NCBI RefSeq assembly: GCF_964355755.1
Contig: NC_092670.1
Coordinates: 8,369,201-8,433,200 of the forward strand
Reading direction: 5' to 3'
DNA: 64,000 bases
Source of the DNA: Antedon mediterranea
Lineage: Eukaryota > Echinodermata > Crinoidea > Comatulida > Antedonidae
Each line of letters starts with the position of its first letter. Position 1 is the stretch's first letter. The notes under the pieces were generated by a model. That model was not told the origin of the DNA, made no database searches, and saw nothing but the letters and a program-made list of their open reading frames with translations. A program made the position numbers and the translations under genes. Positions 21,271-33,324 of this stretch are shown here, in pieces.

Positions 21271-21325
21271 TAGACAAAATTGTAATATTTCGACAAAATT
21301 AGCAATGTCCCAAACGGCGCCCCGT

Positions 21326-21842
21326 ATATATTTGGTTGAGGACACACACCACGCCACACGACACGTGGTGTGAGGAGAATAGTAGAGACACATGTGACAT
21401 ACACATTTCAACGGGTTGATTTCACCAAAGATAGTGTTTGATTTCACTGTAAAGATAATGTACTTACAATACTAATGATTGATGAATATTTAAGTTAAGG
21501 TAGCTATGCTAGTTACTATACATTATTTCTAGGTATAGGCCTCCTAGGCATGTTATTTCATGGAGTGATATTACTCAATGGTTAAGTAATTAATTTACTA
21601 CCTAGCAGCTAGAATTTCGCTAGTATAGTAGTAACATGATAACCGATCAGTGCTACTGTACAGTTAGGTCGCAATTCAAATCGGCCGTGGTGTTACGTAT
21701 TCGGTCGCTGCACCGCTCGACCTTCGCAGTTTCGAGGTATATTCAGAGCGTCATTTCGACGATCGAGCATTCTCTACTTCTACGGAGCGCCATTTATGCC
21801 TTTATTTACTTCCGAATTAGAAATAGTACTACGGTAACTGCT
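21326..21842. other. Unique spacer between two transposon blocks
   Basis: Contains ACACACCACGCCACACGACA and otherwise unremarkable sequence. A 74-codon frame at 21636-21860 has no recognisable features and I do not call it a gene. Confidence 0.4.
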
Positions 21843-22665
21843 CCAGTGGACCAAATTTAGCACCGGTGGAGCACAGTGATATAAAATAGAAATAAGTCAC
21901 TAATTTTAATATCTTTTCGTATGTAAATACACTGTGCTCAAGTGGACACAATTTGGCGCCAGTGAAGAGCACAGTGATATAAAATAGAAATAAGTCACTG
22001 AATTTTAATATCTTTTCGTATGTTAATAACACTGTGCTCAAGTGGACCCAATTTGGAGCCATGGGAGCACAATTATATAAAATAAAAATAATCACTGAAT
22101 TTTAATATCTTTTCGTATGTTAATACACTGTGCTCAAGTGGACCCAATTTGGAGCCAGTGGAGCACAGTGATATAAAATAGAAAAAAAGTCACTGAATTT
22201 TAATATCTTTTCGTATGTTAATACACTGTGCTCAAGTGAACCCAATTTGGAGCCAGTGGAGCACAGTGATATAAAATAGAAATAAGTCACTGAATTTTAA
22301 TATCTTTTCGTATGTTAATACACTGTGCTCAAGTGAACCCAATTTGGAGCCAGTGGAGCACAGTGATATAAAATAGAAATAAGTCACTGAATGTTAATAT
22401 CTTTTCGTATGTTAATACACTGTGCTCAAGTGGACCTAATTTGGCGCCAGTGGAGCACAGTGATATAAAATAGAAATAAGTCACTGAATTTTAATATATT
22501 TTCGTATGTTAATACACTGTGCTCACGTGGACCCAATTTGGCGCGCGCGCCAGTGAGCACACAGTGATATAAAATAGAAAAAAGTCACTAAATTATAATA
22601 TCTTTTCGTATTTCAATACACTGTGCTCAAGTGGACCCAATTTGGCACCAACGGGAGCACAGGGA
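21843..22665. repeat. 97-bp satellite, about 9 units
   Basis: Units start near AGTGGACCCAATTTGGAGCC, at about 21845, 21941, 22041, 22138, 22235, 22332, 22429, 22526 and 22630. Each unit contains CACTGTGCTC and GAGCACAGTG as an inverted pair around CAATTTGG, and ends with TTTTAATATCTTTTCGTATG. Single units of the same sequence occur at 27486 and, inverted, at about 28140, inside the arms of a foldback structure. The satellite thus seems to have grown inside a transposon end. Confidence 0.92.
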
Positions 22666-23466
22666 AATAGTCACATACAAAAACATCGAGAAAAAATACT
22701 TCTGGAATTTAAAAATATTTCAAACTTGGTATATTTGTTCAATATCGGTTACTCCATCCGTAAACCAAAATCATGTCAGTGATTTTAATAACTTGCGTTT
22801 GCTTAAGATACGACTTACGAAAAAACATACAATTCCGACACTATACTGTATGTTAAACTCTAATAATAGGTATCCCAATGAAAGCGCACAGAGGGGTATC
22901 ACTTTTGAAATATTGACGAAATTCGAAAAAGTAGTATGACTTTGATGTTAAATAAATCGTATTCAATCTTAATTAATACTTACAAAATTTATATTGTTTG
23001 AAAGTACTTGTTTTAATCTATGTATAAGTGTGTTTATAATTAAAATTAATGAATTAGTTGCCGAGAAAATGCGATTTTAAAACGGTTCTAAAATCCCGTC
23101 GAGCCGATTTCCGCGCGTTGAAAACCTCATCGGAAAATCCCCATCAGTTTTCAAAACACGATCGCACGATTACCATTGGAGCTAGCGGATTAATTTTTGT
23201 TGTATGTTATCAGGCTTTAAATAAGCTTTAATTTGATACGAAAATCGTCTTCTATAAATAGGTTTTTCGTAACGAAAAGTCAATTTTTGTGAAAAAAATC
23301 CAATTTTGATTCACCGTTTATGGAAAAATATTATGGATTTTGGTATTAAATTATAGCTAAATCTACATTGAAATCGATAAAACATAGTTTACAAACGTAT
23401 TGTGCATGGTAATTGAGCGAACTACATTTTAAAATGGTGCATGAGGCGTAAATCCCGTTCAAAATT
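22666..23466. other. Inner part of the satellite-bearing arm and flank
   Basis: GGGAAATAGTCACATACAAA through CGGTTACTCCATCCGTAA (22664-22760) is repeated at 27549-27645 and, inverted, at about 28000-28110. GGTATCCCAATGAAA at 22870 has an inverse partner, TTCATTGGGATACC, at 27338. These mark nested inverted-repeat elements. No gene seen. Confidence 0.5.
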
Positions 23467-23470
23467 TTAA

Positions 23471-25937
23471 AGATGTATTGTCCCCCAAAAAATGAAAAAT
23501 AAAGATGAAAAAAATCAAATTTTGAATAGACCGTTTTGTAGTTAACATAAAGTTATTCACTTCCACCGAAAAAAAATCCGAAAAAAATATTGATTTCGCT
23601 TATAAAAAAATCAAAATAAATTTACCATTTTTTCGAACTCATCGGCTCAGAAATTAGGCCGGTAGAGCTAACTCATACATATGCATGAAATGTTAATGAG
23701 CATCCACACAGCAGAGATCTGATCTAACAATGGACGATGCACGTTGTATGGTACAACAACACCACCAGAGATCGACGCGACTGTGGGTTTCCCTGGGATG
23801 GGATGGCTGATCGTATAAATATGTAAAGCTGAGCTGTTAATTTGTCGGTATGTAGGCCTAGACGGTTATTTTAAATATAATAATATATATAACGCAATAA
23901 TAACTGGAAGGTAAATTAATTAACTTAGCATGGGATTTTTTCAGTTCAGGGCTAGGCCTAGAATAATTAATACATGCTGCTGCATATTACTAGGCTAGTA
24001 GCAAGCAGACTGTGACAATCGGGTCCCTGCAGAAGATGCCCAGCTAGGCATTGTACTCTTCATAGACTGGCCTAGGCTATATGCCATCAATCTTAGCTAC
24101 ATTCCGAAAATACAGCCAGCTTGCTGTACCATATATATTTACAGTTGAAGCTAATTTTTATGATAAAAATAAAACAAACATTTTTCAGGGAAAATGGTTG
24201 CAATACAAGCCTGAAATTGAGAACCTTCCAGCATGCAGCACTGTACAAGTAGACAGAGGGGAAAAGCCAGCTTAGCCATTTTACAACACAAACAAATGTT
24301 CTCTGTACTGTAGTAAGTCAAATATTTATTTTCTATTTTTATAAGTTATAACATTATAAGTAATGTGTTTTAATTACCATAGAAAGGTAGTATACTTATT
24401 TGACTATGTCAAAGTAAGCAATTTCACTAGCCCAATTTTGCACTAAATATGCATGATCTATTTTTTCCAGATTTTCATACTTTGCTTTTACTTTTTTTTA
24501 AGACGTTGAGCTGATGAAGACTGCAACAGAGGTCACCCAAAGACAACAATGATAGACTCGGTATTGGAATATGATTGGATATTGCAGGAAAAATATTTCT
24601 GACTCTCCTGCTGCATTCGGCCAATATGTTCTTGTCCAGCTTGGAAAATATTGTATAATTTTTTTTTTGTATTATATGTACAGTACAGTATATTATTTTG
24701 TAAACATAACATTCAATAAATAAAAAAAAACTACTAAAACAGTACACAGGATAAATTCTTCAAATTTACTTACACTTCATAATTTTACTGTAAATATTAC
24801 AGTGCAAAAGGAGTTAATAAAATATATATATACAGTATCTTATTGAATTCCTGTATTGTTTTTTGTGTCAATTTGTCTACTAATTATCAATGTGTTGATT
24901 ATGGCAGTAATTACGACAGCTATAGTCTTCTAAGATCGCTCACATCCATTACAAAGTGTCATTTTAATAGTAAGAAACGTTTCAATAAATTGTGAATGTT
25001 GCCACTGTACGATACATTTTATGTTTCTCACTACTTGCTCTTATTGTTCAATCAATCAACCTAAAAAAAAAAAAGAAATTTGTGTCAAAATATCTGCATA
25101 AAATGTTTATTTGCGGAATGTTAATTTGAACCTATTGCATTTGATACAGAAAATATTTTTAAAATATTGCATCAGTAAAACATCCAAAACAATAGGCCTA
25201 TTTAGATTTTCTTTTTTTTTAATTTTCACTGCCGAATAGATAGTTAAAATCTTTAAAAATTAAACCAATTCATCATGATTAAAACAAAAATACATCCCTT
25301 CTGGTGGTGGTCTACTGTAGCCCTAGCTAGCAGTGTACTGCCTAGGCCTACTACACACACTACTTCTAGAGACAGAAGTAGGCAGCAGTTAGGCTACTCG
25401 AGACTGTCAGTACTAGGCCTAGTAGTAGACTAGTAGGTATAGTACAGTAGCAGCAAATTCGGGCCTAGGCCTAGCTAGGCCTCTCCTGTTAGCGAAACAA
25501 AAACTCACCTAAATGAATAAGATTCAACATCAAAGTTACCAACTGTAATTCTAACTTAGCATTCAGCTAGCTATAGTTTCCGTGTTTTCTTCAAGATTCG
25601 TCTCGCATCACTACTCGACTCTCTCGCACGCATGGCATTGCTATCGTTGTTGGCTGTTGATTTGGAAAGCGTCATCATCCACACAATGTATCCATACAAT
25701 ATGAATATTTATGAGCTAACTCAGGTCAAGGGTTAAATTAAACCGGAACACATTTGTCTTCCAGACAAATAGCTTCCGGTTGGTTAATTTTTGCATTAAA
25801 TTGCGATTTTCCCGTGTAAAAAATTATTTTTTTCAATCCAAATTGAGGTCAAAGTGAATAACTTTTATGTGCAATTAAAATGGCCTATTCAACAAAAATA
25901 TCGAAAAAAAAATTTTTTCCAGGGGGACAATACATCT
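23471..25937. mobile_element. 2.5-kb TIR element flanked by TTAA
   Basis: Ends AGATGTATTGTCCCCC and GGGGGACAATACATCT with TTAA at 23467-23470 and 25938-25941. Subterminal words match the short MITEs at 5630 and 19980, so this is a longer member of that family. Inside are coding-like scraps: a plus-strand stretch ending KPEIENLPACSTVQVD (about 24190-24275) and a minus-strand stretch MTLSKSTANNDSNAM (near 25677). No transposase was recognised. Autonomous function is unlikely on this evidence; host-gene capture is possible. Confidence 0.7.
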
Positions 25938-25949
25938 TTAAAGATCCAA

Positions 25950-27450
25950 CCATTATAATCCGGTGAATATTGTAGTGAGTAAAATATTGTACTCTAAAAT
26001 ACGCGCGTGTTTGTTGTGGCGTTTTCCGTTAAATACATTAATGCACCCTATCAGCGAATGGTACGTTCCATATTTTGAACACGTTGTTTAGTTTTCCTCG
26101 CTCGAGTTCGACCGGCTCGACGCGAGATGTGTGACAGCAGCGATGTCGGAGATTGACATGTCCTTTTCCGTCGTAGAATATCTGGTTTTACACATTAATT
26201 TAACAACTTAAAATTGATGTAATGTGCGGAAGATTTATTATGCAAGTATACAATGCAAATGCGTTAGGTTAAAATGTACCGAGGAAATTTATTAAGCTAA
26301 TTTACCAACGTTACATTTGACTCTGTATACGGCGGCCGAAAGTCATTAACTGCGACCGAAATACTTTAACGGAGCGACTACTGATCGCGAGTAAGCCGTG
26401 ACTTGGCCTAAACTTTAGCTCCGTATTTCAATTTAATAACGTAATAATACGAAAAGAAAACAATTTTTATAATGTTATATATACTATTCAGGTAAACAAT
26501 TAATTGTTTTAATTAACATTGATTATTTTAAATGAGTTTATTTTGACCCATATTGTGCGTTTGCCTTAAAAGAGCATATCTTACTTAGCAGCCCGGCTTA
26601 GATTTGGTGTCATAATCATATGGGCCTAAAATCTTGTTTTACGTATTCAAAAGTTATATATAATAGTATTTATGATTGAAATTATAAATATAAAGTATAT
26701 TAAAATATTCTAATAATTATACTTACCGAAAATTAGTGTAAAAGAAAAGAAACAGTACACACCGTTTTTAACATACTTTTTCATTTTTTCTTTTTATAAT
26801 TTTAAATTTCACCATTAAAAAAATTTTTTTTTTTCATATACACATCTAAAATATATTTATTAATGAAATATACACTACATTCTAACAAGTACAAAAAAAA
26901 TTAAATGAATTAGTACAGTAGTTCAAAAGTTACAGATCATTGAAAAATAGCAGTTTTTTCATTTTTTAGGGAATTCCAGCAAAAATGGGCGTTACATGCT
27001 TTCCTACCACTTTGCGGACCAATAATTTAAAAAATAGGTTTCGTTGAGGCTCCAAAAAAAATAGAGTTGTACAACTCTGTGATATCTATAGGTTTAACAA
27101 AATTCAAAACTTTTAACTAATTATTGTAAAAGTTATAACCTTTTAAAAATGCTTCCAATTTCAACTGCAAAAAACACCATTTTTAGGCAAAAAATCGTAT
27201 ATTTTTTTACCACTTTAAATAACCATAACTTTAGAACGGGTAATCGGATTTCAATCATTTAAATCGCAAAATGCTAATTACATTAAGTTCTTTATGGTTA
27301 ACTGAAAGAAAATGTAAAAAAATTAATCTGAATTTTTTCATTGGGATACCTACTAATAATGATTTTTACAAAAAAAAACCCGGTTAGGAATTCGATTTTT
27401 TCCCTGTAAATTGAGCAACTTAAATTAAAAATATACCAAGAAATACTGTA
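25950..27450. other. Non-coding AT-rich stretch
   Basis: No gene recognised. The part 26990-27360 has the character of an inverted-repeat transposon end, with TTCATTGGGATACC as an inverse partner of a word at 22870. Confidence 0.4.
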
Positions 27451-27485
27451 TATATTGAAATCAAGGAGTTTTTTTTTTTACAAAA

Positions 27486-28165
27486 GAAATGTTCGTATGT
27501 TAATACACTGTGCTCCAGTGGATCCAATTTGGCGCCAGTGGAGCACAGGGAAATAGTCACATACAAAAACATCGAGAAAAAATACTTCTGGATTTCAAAA
27601 ATATTTCAAACTTGGTATATAAGTTCAATATCGGTTACTCCATCCGTAATGCAAATGAAAAATTAGTTTCAAGCCATATCAGTGATTTTAGTAATTTCCG
27701 TTCGTTTAAAATGTATATTTATGATAGAATATAGAATTCCAACACATTTTTTAAACTTTAAATTTTGATCGTCATAAAATAATTGTCCTACACATTTGAA
27801 ATTTGGTAGTATACGTTCAATAGGTTACTACACGTTCAATATGTTACTACATAATTCATATTTTTAACATGTCTTTTTTTTAATCGCTAAAGTTTAAAAA
27901 AAATGTGTTGGAATTGTATGTTCTTTCATAAGTATTTATCTTAGACAAACGCAAGTTATTAAAATCACTAATGTGGCTTGAAACTATTTTTTCTTTTGAA
28001 TTACGGATGGAGTAACCGATATTGAACTTATATACCAAGTTTGAAATATTTTTGAATTCGATAAATATTTTTTCTAGAAGTTTTTATATGTGACTATTTC
28101 CCTGTGCTCCACTGGCGCCAAATTGGATCCACTGGAGCACAGTGTATTAACATATGAACATTTCT
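27486..28165. repeat. Foldback element with ~270-bp arms
   Basis: The left arm (27486-27745) starts TTCGTATGTTAATACACTGT and continues GCTCCAGTGGATCCAATTTGG. The right arm (27885-28165) is its inverse, ending AGTGTATTAACATATGAACA. The outermost parts (TTGAAATCAAGGAG and CTCCTTGATTTCAA) are also inverted. The arms contain one unit of the 97-bp satellite each. Confidence 0.85.
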
Positions 28166-28206
28166 TTTGTAAAAAAAAATTACTCCTTGATTTCAATATA
28201 TATTTA

Positions 28207-28240
28207 GGTGATCATTTAGAATAAAATGATCACCTATTGT
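28207..28240. repeat. Short hairpin
   Basis: AGGTGATCATTT and AAAATGATCACCT form a near-perfect stem around a six-base loop, abutting the right arm of the foldback element. It may be the end of another element. Confidence 0.6.
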
Positions 28241-29756
28241 TATTGTATGAAATCTTTGTTATTATTTATTACTTTCTGTACAGATTTTGTGTAACAGATA
28301 TCTCAAAAAGTTTAATGTCATTGATTACCAAAATTTCACAATGTATTTCAAATACTTTAACTTAGGTCTAATAAGCTTTTCAGCGTGATCACTCAACCGT
28401 GACGTAATTTATACGCCATTTTGTGAAATCACATTATCAATCATATCTCCATAATTAATTATTACATATTAATGTAATTCACTAAACGTAAACTTCAGGT
28501 CAAGGGTAAAAATATTAGCAAATAAAAACGCACACACACGTAGGGTCATGCGCATGAAATCGCGCTTTAAAAATTAAAAAACCTCAAAATTAAGTTTTGA
28601 TCAATTTAGAGCATGAATTAGGCCATTTGTGTGTTTCAAAAAATTACTGCGCAAAAAAAAGTTTTTGCGCGCGCGATACTTAAAAAGCGTAAAAAATACG
28701 ATTTTTTTTTACAAAACGCATTCTACTCACCATCTTTAGTACATTCACCAAATTTGAGTCAGTTCCGATATAAAATAACGCTATACGAGCAGGTTCAAAA
28801 TGACAAAATGCGCAAATTAATTGCATCAAAGTGTTGAAAATGGTGAAAAATGAGGCATTTTTAAAATGAAAATAATTCTTCAGAATGCACGATGACCCCC
28901 AATTAGGCCATCAGCTGTAACTCAAAAAGTGGCTAGAAAATGACTTTCGTTCCAGTAACGGCGGCACTACTTTTTGAAAGCAAATACTGATAATTTAACC
29001 CTTTATACATGTTATGTTAAAGTTTCTTTAAAAAATATGCTGCTGTTTTTTGTCAGGAGTGATTGAAACTCGTGATGGTACCATAAAAAGGGCCTATTTT
29101 GAGGTCTGAGCCCATGTTTGGGTAGCTGTAACTTTATTTATAAATACCTTTAGCATTTGAAATTTTTAACACGTATTCCAAACACAGTGTATATCACAAA
29201 TCCAAAATTTTCAATTTCAAATGTAAAAATCCTTAAAATAACAGTAACTGAAAAAGGGCGAGTTGTTAGACCTTCTGCCGTGAATGTTTACATTACATCG
29301 AGTAAATAAACGAACGAATCGGTTAATTGTATACATTATAAACATATTGTTATGTACTAAATATAAACAGTTTGTGTGGTTTTAAGAAATGAAAAATAAT
29401 AAGAAACAAAGAAAATTTTGATTTTTTTTTGGTCGGTTGCATCCAGTGGCCTTCCATACATTTGATGACGCCCTCTATTGACATTTTCCTACAAAACTTT
29501 TAAATTCTCATTATACAGTAATGTGATACAGTAACAGACGTTGAAAGTAGTTGTAATAAAAACATTTGCTATATATACATAAAATGATTGATTTTGTTGT
29601 TGTTAAAACCATATTTGCATTCGTTGTTTTACATTTTAAAAAAGTAATTTAAATATATAAAGTAAGTAACAAAATGGCAATATAAAGACGATAAAAATTG
29701 ATTAAAAACGTACTTTTGACAGTTGTCATTATTCTATAAAGCTCGTTTTTTGTGTT
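28241..29756. other. Non-coding stretch with a GCGC-rich repeat
   Basis: 28490-28810 (CGCGCGATAC, ATACGAGCAGGTTCAAAATG) resembles the cores at 8400-8650, 11040-11290 and 35150-35440, suggesting one old dispersed family. The rest is AT-rich and shows nothing recognisable. Confidence 0.4.
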
Positions 29757-30003
29757 CATGTTCGGGTAGAGAGGCTATAAACTCAGGGGAGGAATATAAA
29801 ATACCCTCCCTTTTCACCAAGACAGAAATGAATGAGATCAGTAAGAAGAATGCAAGAGTTTTGAAAAATAAGATATTTAGAATGGATAGCATGGAATGAT
29901 CTATTTAATGAAAACCGTAAGGTTAGAGTCCATACACTGTGCAAGTCCAAGCTCCTTATATCTTGGCTCTGTGTGTATGTGAGACGCTTCATACCCGGAT
30001 GTA
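29757..30003. repeat. Dispersed repeat, copy 2 of 2
   Basis: Second copy of the sequence at 27-290, in the same orientation, just past the 3' end of the minus-strand gene at 30058-32673. Confidence 0.75.
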
Positions 30004-30057
30004 AAACTTTTTTTTATATACCCATACTTATAATATTTATAATGTAACTGTTTTTCT

Positions 30058-32673
30058 TCATAGATCATAATATTCTAGATCATCATCCGACTCGTCATCA
30101 CTAATATTATAATCTTCATTATCATTCATTGAATCGGTAGGGGGTGTTTTTATGTTTTGGCAGTTTTTACATTTACATAAGTCTGTACATAGTAGTCCAG
30201 ATTTCAAACAGGAACATCTTCCTTTTCACAATTTCCCACTTTACAGCTACAGTGAATTGACTGTAATAGGACCTGAGGAGCTGGTGGATTTGTTATCCAT
30301 GTGATTGCAAGCTGTTTGTCCTTCATTTGCCATCCATGTCCAACTGGAGACGGGGCATGGATACATTGTTGGAATGATCGCCTATGGATTGCAGCCTGAT
30401 AATTACAGCATTTACAATGATGGATGAGAGCGTCCCTTGTTGGTGGTAGACTTAGTTCTGTAGCTGAGGATGACCGACAGAAAACTTTGTATCTTGTGTC
30501 ATTAATACTTGTAGAAGCTTGTCCATAGAGCATACACACAAACGACTCAAGTGTGTCGATAGTCTCCTGCTTGAGAGTAAATTCTCTGCCAATGTCTCTA
30601 AAGGCTTCTATATATTCTTTATTTTCTAAAGCAAGTGCCAGTGCTTTTTTTTTCCACTTGGGATGAACCAGTCAAGTGTCGTATTGTCAATCCAAGTCCA
30701 AGAGACTTCGGAGATTGCTTTTTACCTTTTGATGTTAAATAAACAATGTCCTGGCAAATGGATAAAATTTTAACATGGTCTCAGGAGATACATCGACATA
30801 AGTTGCCATGTTTGGTTCAAATGTGACACCAATACACCATGCAATTAAGTTGTAAAGGTGAAATGGAATCATCTTTATTGCTTCCTTCAAATTTATATCG
30901 TCTGATATTGGAGGCCAATTACAACTCATAGCAGGTGAATCTTTTATTTCGTTGTGTACAATTGTACCTGCATTAAAAACAGTTCTAACCTTTTCTAGAC
31001 TTATGTCATGATGTATTGCTAGAATGGTGTTTTCAATTTCTATTTCAGAGCTAGATTCACCAGTTGTTGAATACTCCTCTTCAGATGACTTGATACGATC
31101 TAACACACTTCCAGTTGAAAGTTCCTCTGTAAATACCATCTCACATTGGTTTTTACGATAAGGCTTGTGGAAGCACAATTGCGGAAAGTCTTGCTTCATT
31201 CGTTCTTTAAGTCTATCAGATCTAAAGTAGGAATTAAATGAAATTAAAAAATTGTTTCACTATGCCTAATTAATGGATACTATGAGGACAGTATTATTCA
31301 AATCAAAATAGAATACTGCTGTTCATTGACATTTAAATGCTTTATTAAAACTTTAATTTGTTTGTATTATGTTTTTGTTCTTTAGATTATGTATTTCATT
31401 TTATATGTACCTGTAATTAATCATTTCAAGCCCTTCATGCTGTTTAACAATCTTTGTAAACAATTGTACCAATTTCCGCATCCTTAAAATGTCTTGATTT
31501 TTTATGAGACGCTCCTGAATGACTGTTTGCTTGAAAACTTGATATGATGCATCATACTCTGGTTTTAGTGAAGCATCCGTTCTAAAAAAAGATAGATAAT
31601 ACACTTTGAAAATGCAATAGTCATGTAGTGAGACAGTCTCTTGATCATAAGGTTGCTGTCCACTTGGGGTGTTTATTTAATACTATGTATAGCACAACTA
31701 TAAATGGTAATAATGTACAGTACTTACTTATGACTACCTGTCCTCCTTGACAGAAATCTAGTATCCTGTAGCAAGAACGATGGTAGCGAACTTCTAATGC
31801 TACACAGTCCTTGTCCCGTATGTGTATCAACACATTTTCATCAGTTTTAGCTTCTGCAGCTTGGTGTAAAAGTCCTTAAGATACAAATAAAGACAAATAA
31901 AGTAAAATAAGAATTACTTAATGCATAACAATTCTGTCAGCATTTTATCATTATTTATTTAAATTTTATTCTAAAAACTGTATTATCCCAAACTGGGAAT
32001 TCACAACAGTAGAAATATTTGTTTGAATTTTATTACTGTAATGCAAAATACTGTAATGCTATTACGTATCGAGGTCACCTAAAAACAATCAATGGTGTCA
32101 CATACCTCCATCTTTGGTTTCTGCTTGACACAGTTTATCCTTCTTGCGTTTATGATAGACTGTTATGTAGCAATCAACCTTGTTGCAAATTATGCAAACA
32201 GCTGGTAAGACTGAGCGACTAGGCCTAGTATGACGACCTTGCTTGGATAAGGCACCCTGCTGGTGATGGACGAGGCCAGTACCGAAGATGATCGTAGTTT
32301 TTTCGTTGTTGTTAGATACAAGTCTTCATCGCTACTACCTTTACTACTTTCACTACTAGAACTAGAATCTTATTTTCACATCTTTTAACAGCTTTAACAA
32401 TTCGTGTGTTGTCAATAAACCGTCGGTAGCATGTTGGGTGAAACCCTTCATTATGTAGGCCTTTTCAAAACTACCTTCAAATAGATGACGTGAGGCTTCG
32501 GCTAGGATACGGTCGTAACCATCCAATTTTTGCCATTTACTGGCACATTCTGTTACCCTTTTCCACCGTACATTTGTAAACGGGCTTACCTTTTCTGATA
32601 CAACGGATTCTAAATGTATAATACACTTAAATTCTTTCGAATGTTTGCGTTTTTTTTCTTTGTCTGCTCGCAT
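30058..32673 (-). pseudogene. Decayed multi-exon gene of an uncharacterised invertebrate family with Cys-rich tail
   Basis: At least four minus-strand exons can be traced: 32673-32106 (VLPAVCIICNKVDCYIT near its end, donor GGAG|GTATGT), 31874 to about 31722 (DKDCVALEVRYHRSCYR), 31581-31411 (FKQTVIQERLIKNQDIL, donor ACAG|GTACAT) and 31221-30058. The last holds SDRLKERMKQDFPQLCF, QDIVYLTSKGKKQ, LGLTIRHLTGSS, GHGWQMKDKQLAITW and a tail CSCLKSGLLCTDLCKCKNC. From memory these phrases belong to a large uncharacterised family found in cnidarians, molluscs and deuterostomes, often multicopy; function unknown. Several frame changes are needed (near 32370, 32200-32300, 30750, 30645-30653 and 30222), some at A/T runs, and the middle of the last exon looks deleted after LTGSS. 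I call it a pseudogene, with sequencing error as the alternative. Confidence 0.65.
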
Positions 32674-32739
32674 GCTTCGTCCATGTTGACAGCTATAGTG
32701 TGTTATGGTTAAAGTAGATGAAGCGTGACGGACTATCTT

Positions 32740-33190
32740 AATTGGTAAAATTTATTTGCCAGTATTTATTTCTTCGTATTTGCATGATTATACTATTATC
32801 ATTACAATTTTAATTTTACATTGTTCCATCCACACTGTAGATGGACTCCACAGAGTTTTCAGCCCTCTATATAATTTTTGCTCTTTTGACGTTCCATAGA
32901 AACAAAAACATTGAACATGGGGTAGGCCTACTGTACTGTAAGCTAGTCATTTTGTGTGCGAGAAAAACGTCTGTAAAATCATCAATTTAAAAATGTATTT
33001 GTTACTTTTTATGTGATTCTTTTTCATGAAAGTGCCAATTCTAAAGTGTGGTATTCAGAATAAATGTTTGGAGTTAAAATACAAGGCAGGTGCGAAAGAT
33101 AAATATTTGTAATCTTAGGTCTGGGTCTTAGCTTTCGTGATCTTAGTTAGGTCTTAGGGAGTCTTAGCTTTCGTGGTCTTAGGTTTCGTG
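32740..33190. repeat. Half copy of the foldback element of 18762-19680
   Basis: Matches 19360-19670 (TTTATTTGCCAGTATTTATT and TTGACGTTCCATAGAAACAA are shared), then the inverse of 18762-19130, ending TTTCGTGAAACCCC. It lies just upstream of the decayed gene's first exon. Confidence 0.75.
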
Positions 33191-33196
33191 AAACCC

Positions 33197-33310
33197 CGTA
33201 AGTAAAGTATCTTGCCTACGGATACAAGCAATGCGGCGAGAGTTGGATTCGAACCTAGGTCTGACGATCGGTTGTCCAACGTCCAACACACTGCGCCACA
33301 CGCCCTCACT
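33197..33310 (-). mobile_element. tRNA-derived SINE head
   Basis: On the minus strand it reads GGGCGTGTGGCGCAGTGTGT (A box TGGCGCAGTG) and then CCTAGGTTCGAATCCAACTC (B box GGTTCGAATCC), the spacing expected of a tRNA-derived RNA polymerase III promoter. It is followed by GGCAAGATACTTTACTTAC, matching the SINE body at about 921-939. So both belong to one SINE group. Confidence 0.75.
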
Positions 33311-33324
33311 AAATAATTAAATTA

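Larger units (their letters stand above)
16788..21325. mobile_element. 4.5-kb TIR element whose termini are minisatellite arrays
   Basis: The ends are ACGGGGCGCCGT (16788) and ACGGCGCCCCGT (to 21325). The terminal inverted repeats extend inward about 670 bp, through arrays of a ~20-bp unit, to GAGCCTACTCAAGCGTGGGA and TAAATTAGAAGGCGG on each side (about 17475 and 20655). The flanks CTATATTT and ATATATTT match at 7 of 8 bases, consistent with an 8-bp target duplication as made by hAT-type elements. No transposase was recognised between the arms; the interior is filled by other insertions (19980-20298 and the hairpin at 18762-19680). Confidence 0.75.

Noticed and set aside
33197-33310. A functional tRNA gene
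   Set aside because: A and B boxes are present but no cloverleaf with paired acceptor stem could be drawn, and the SINE body follows.
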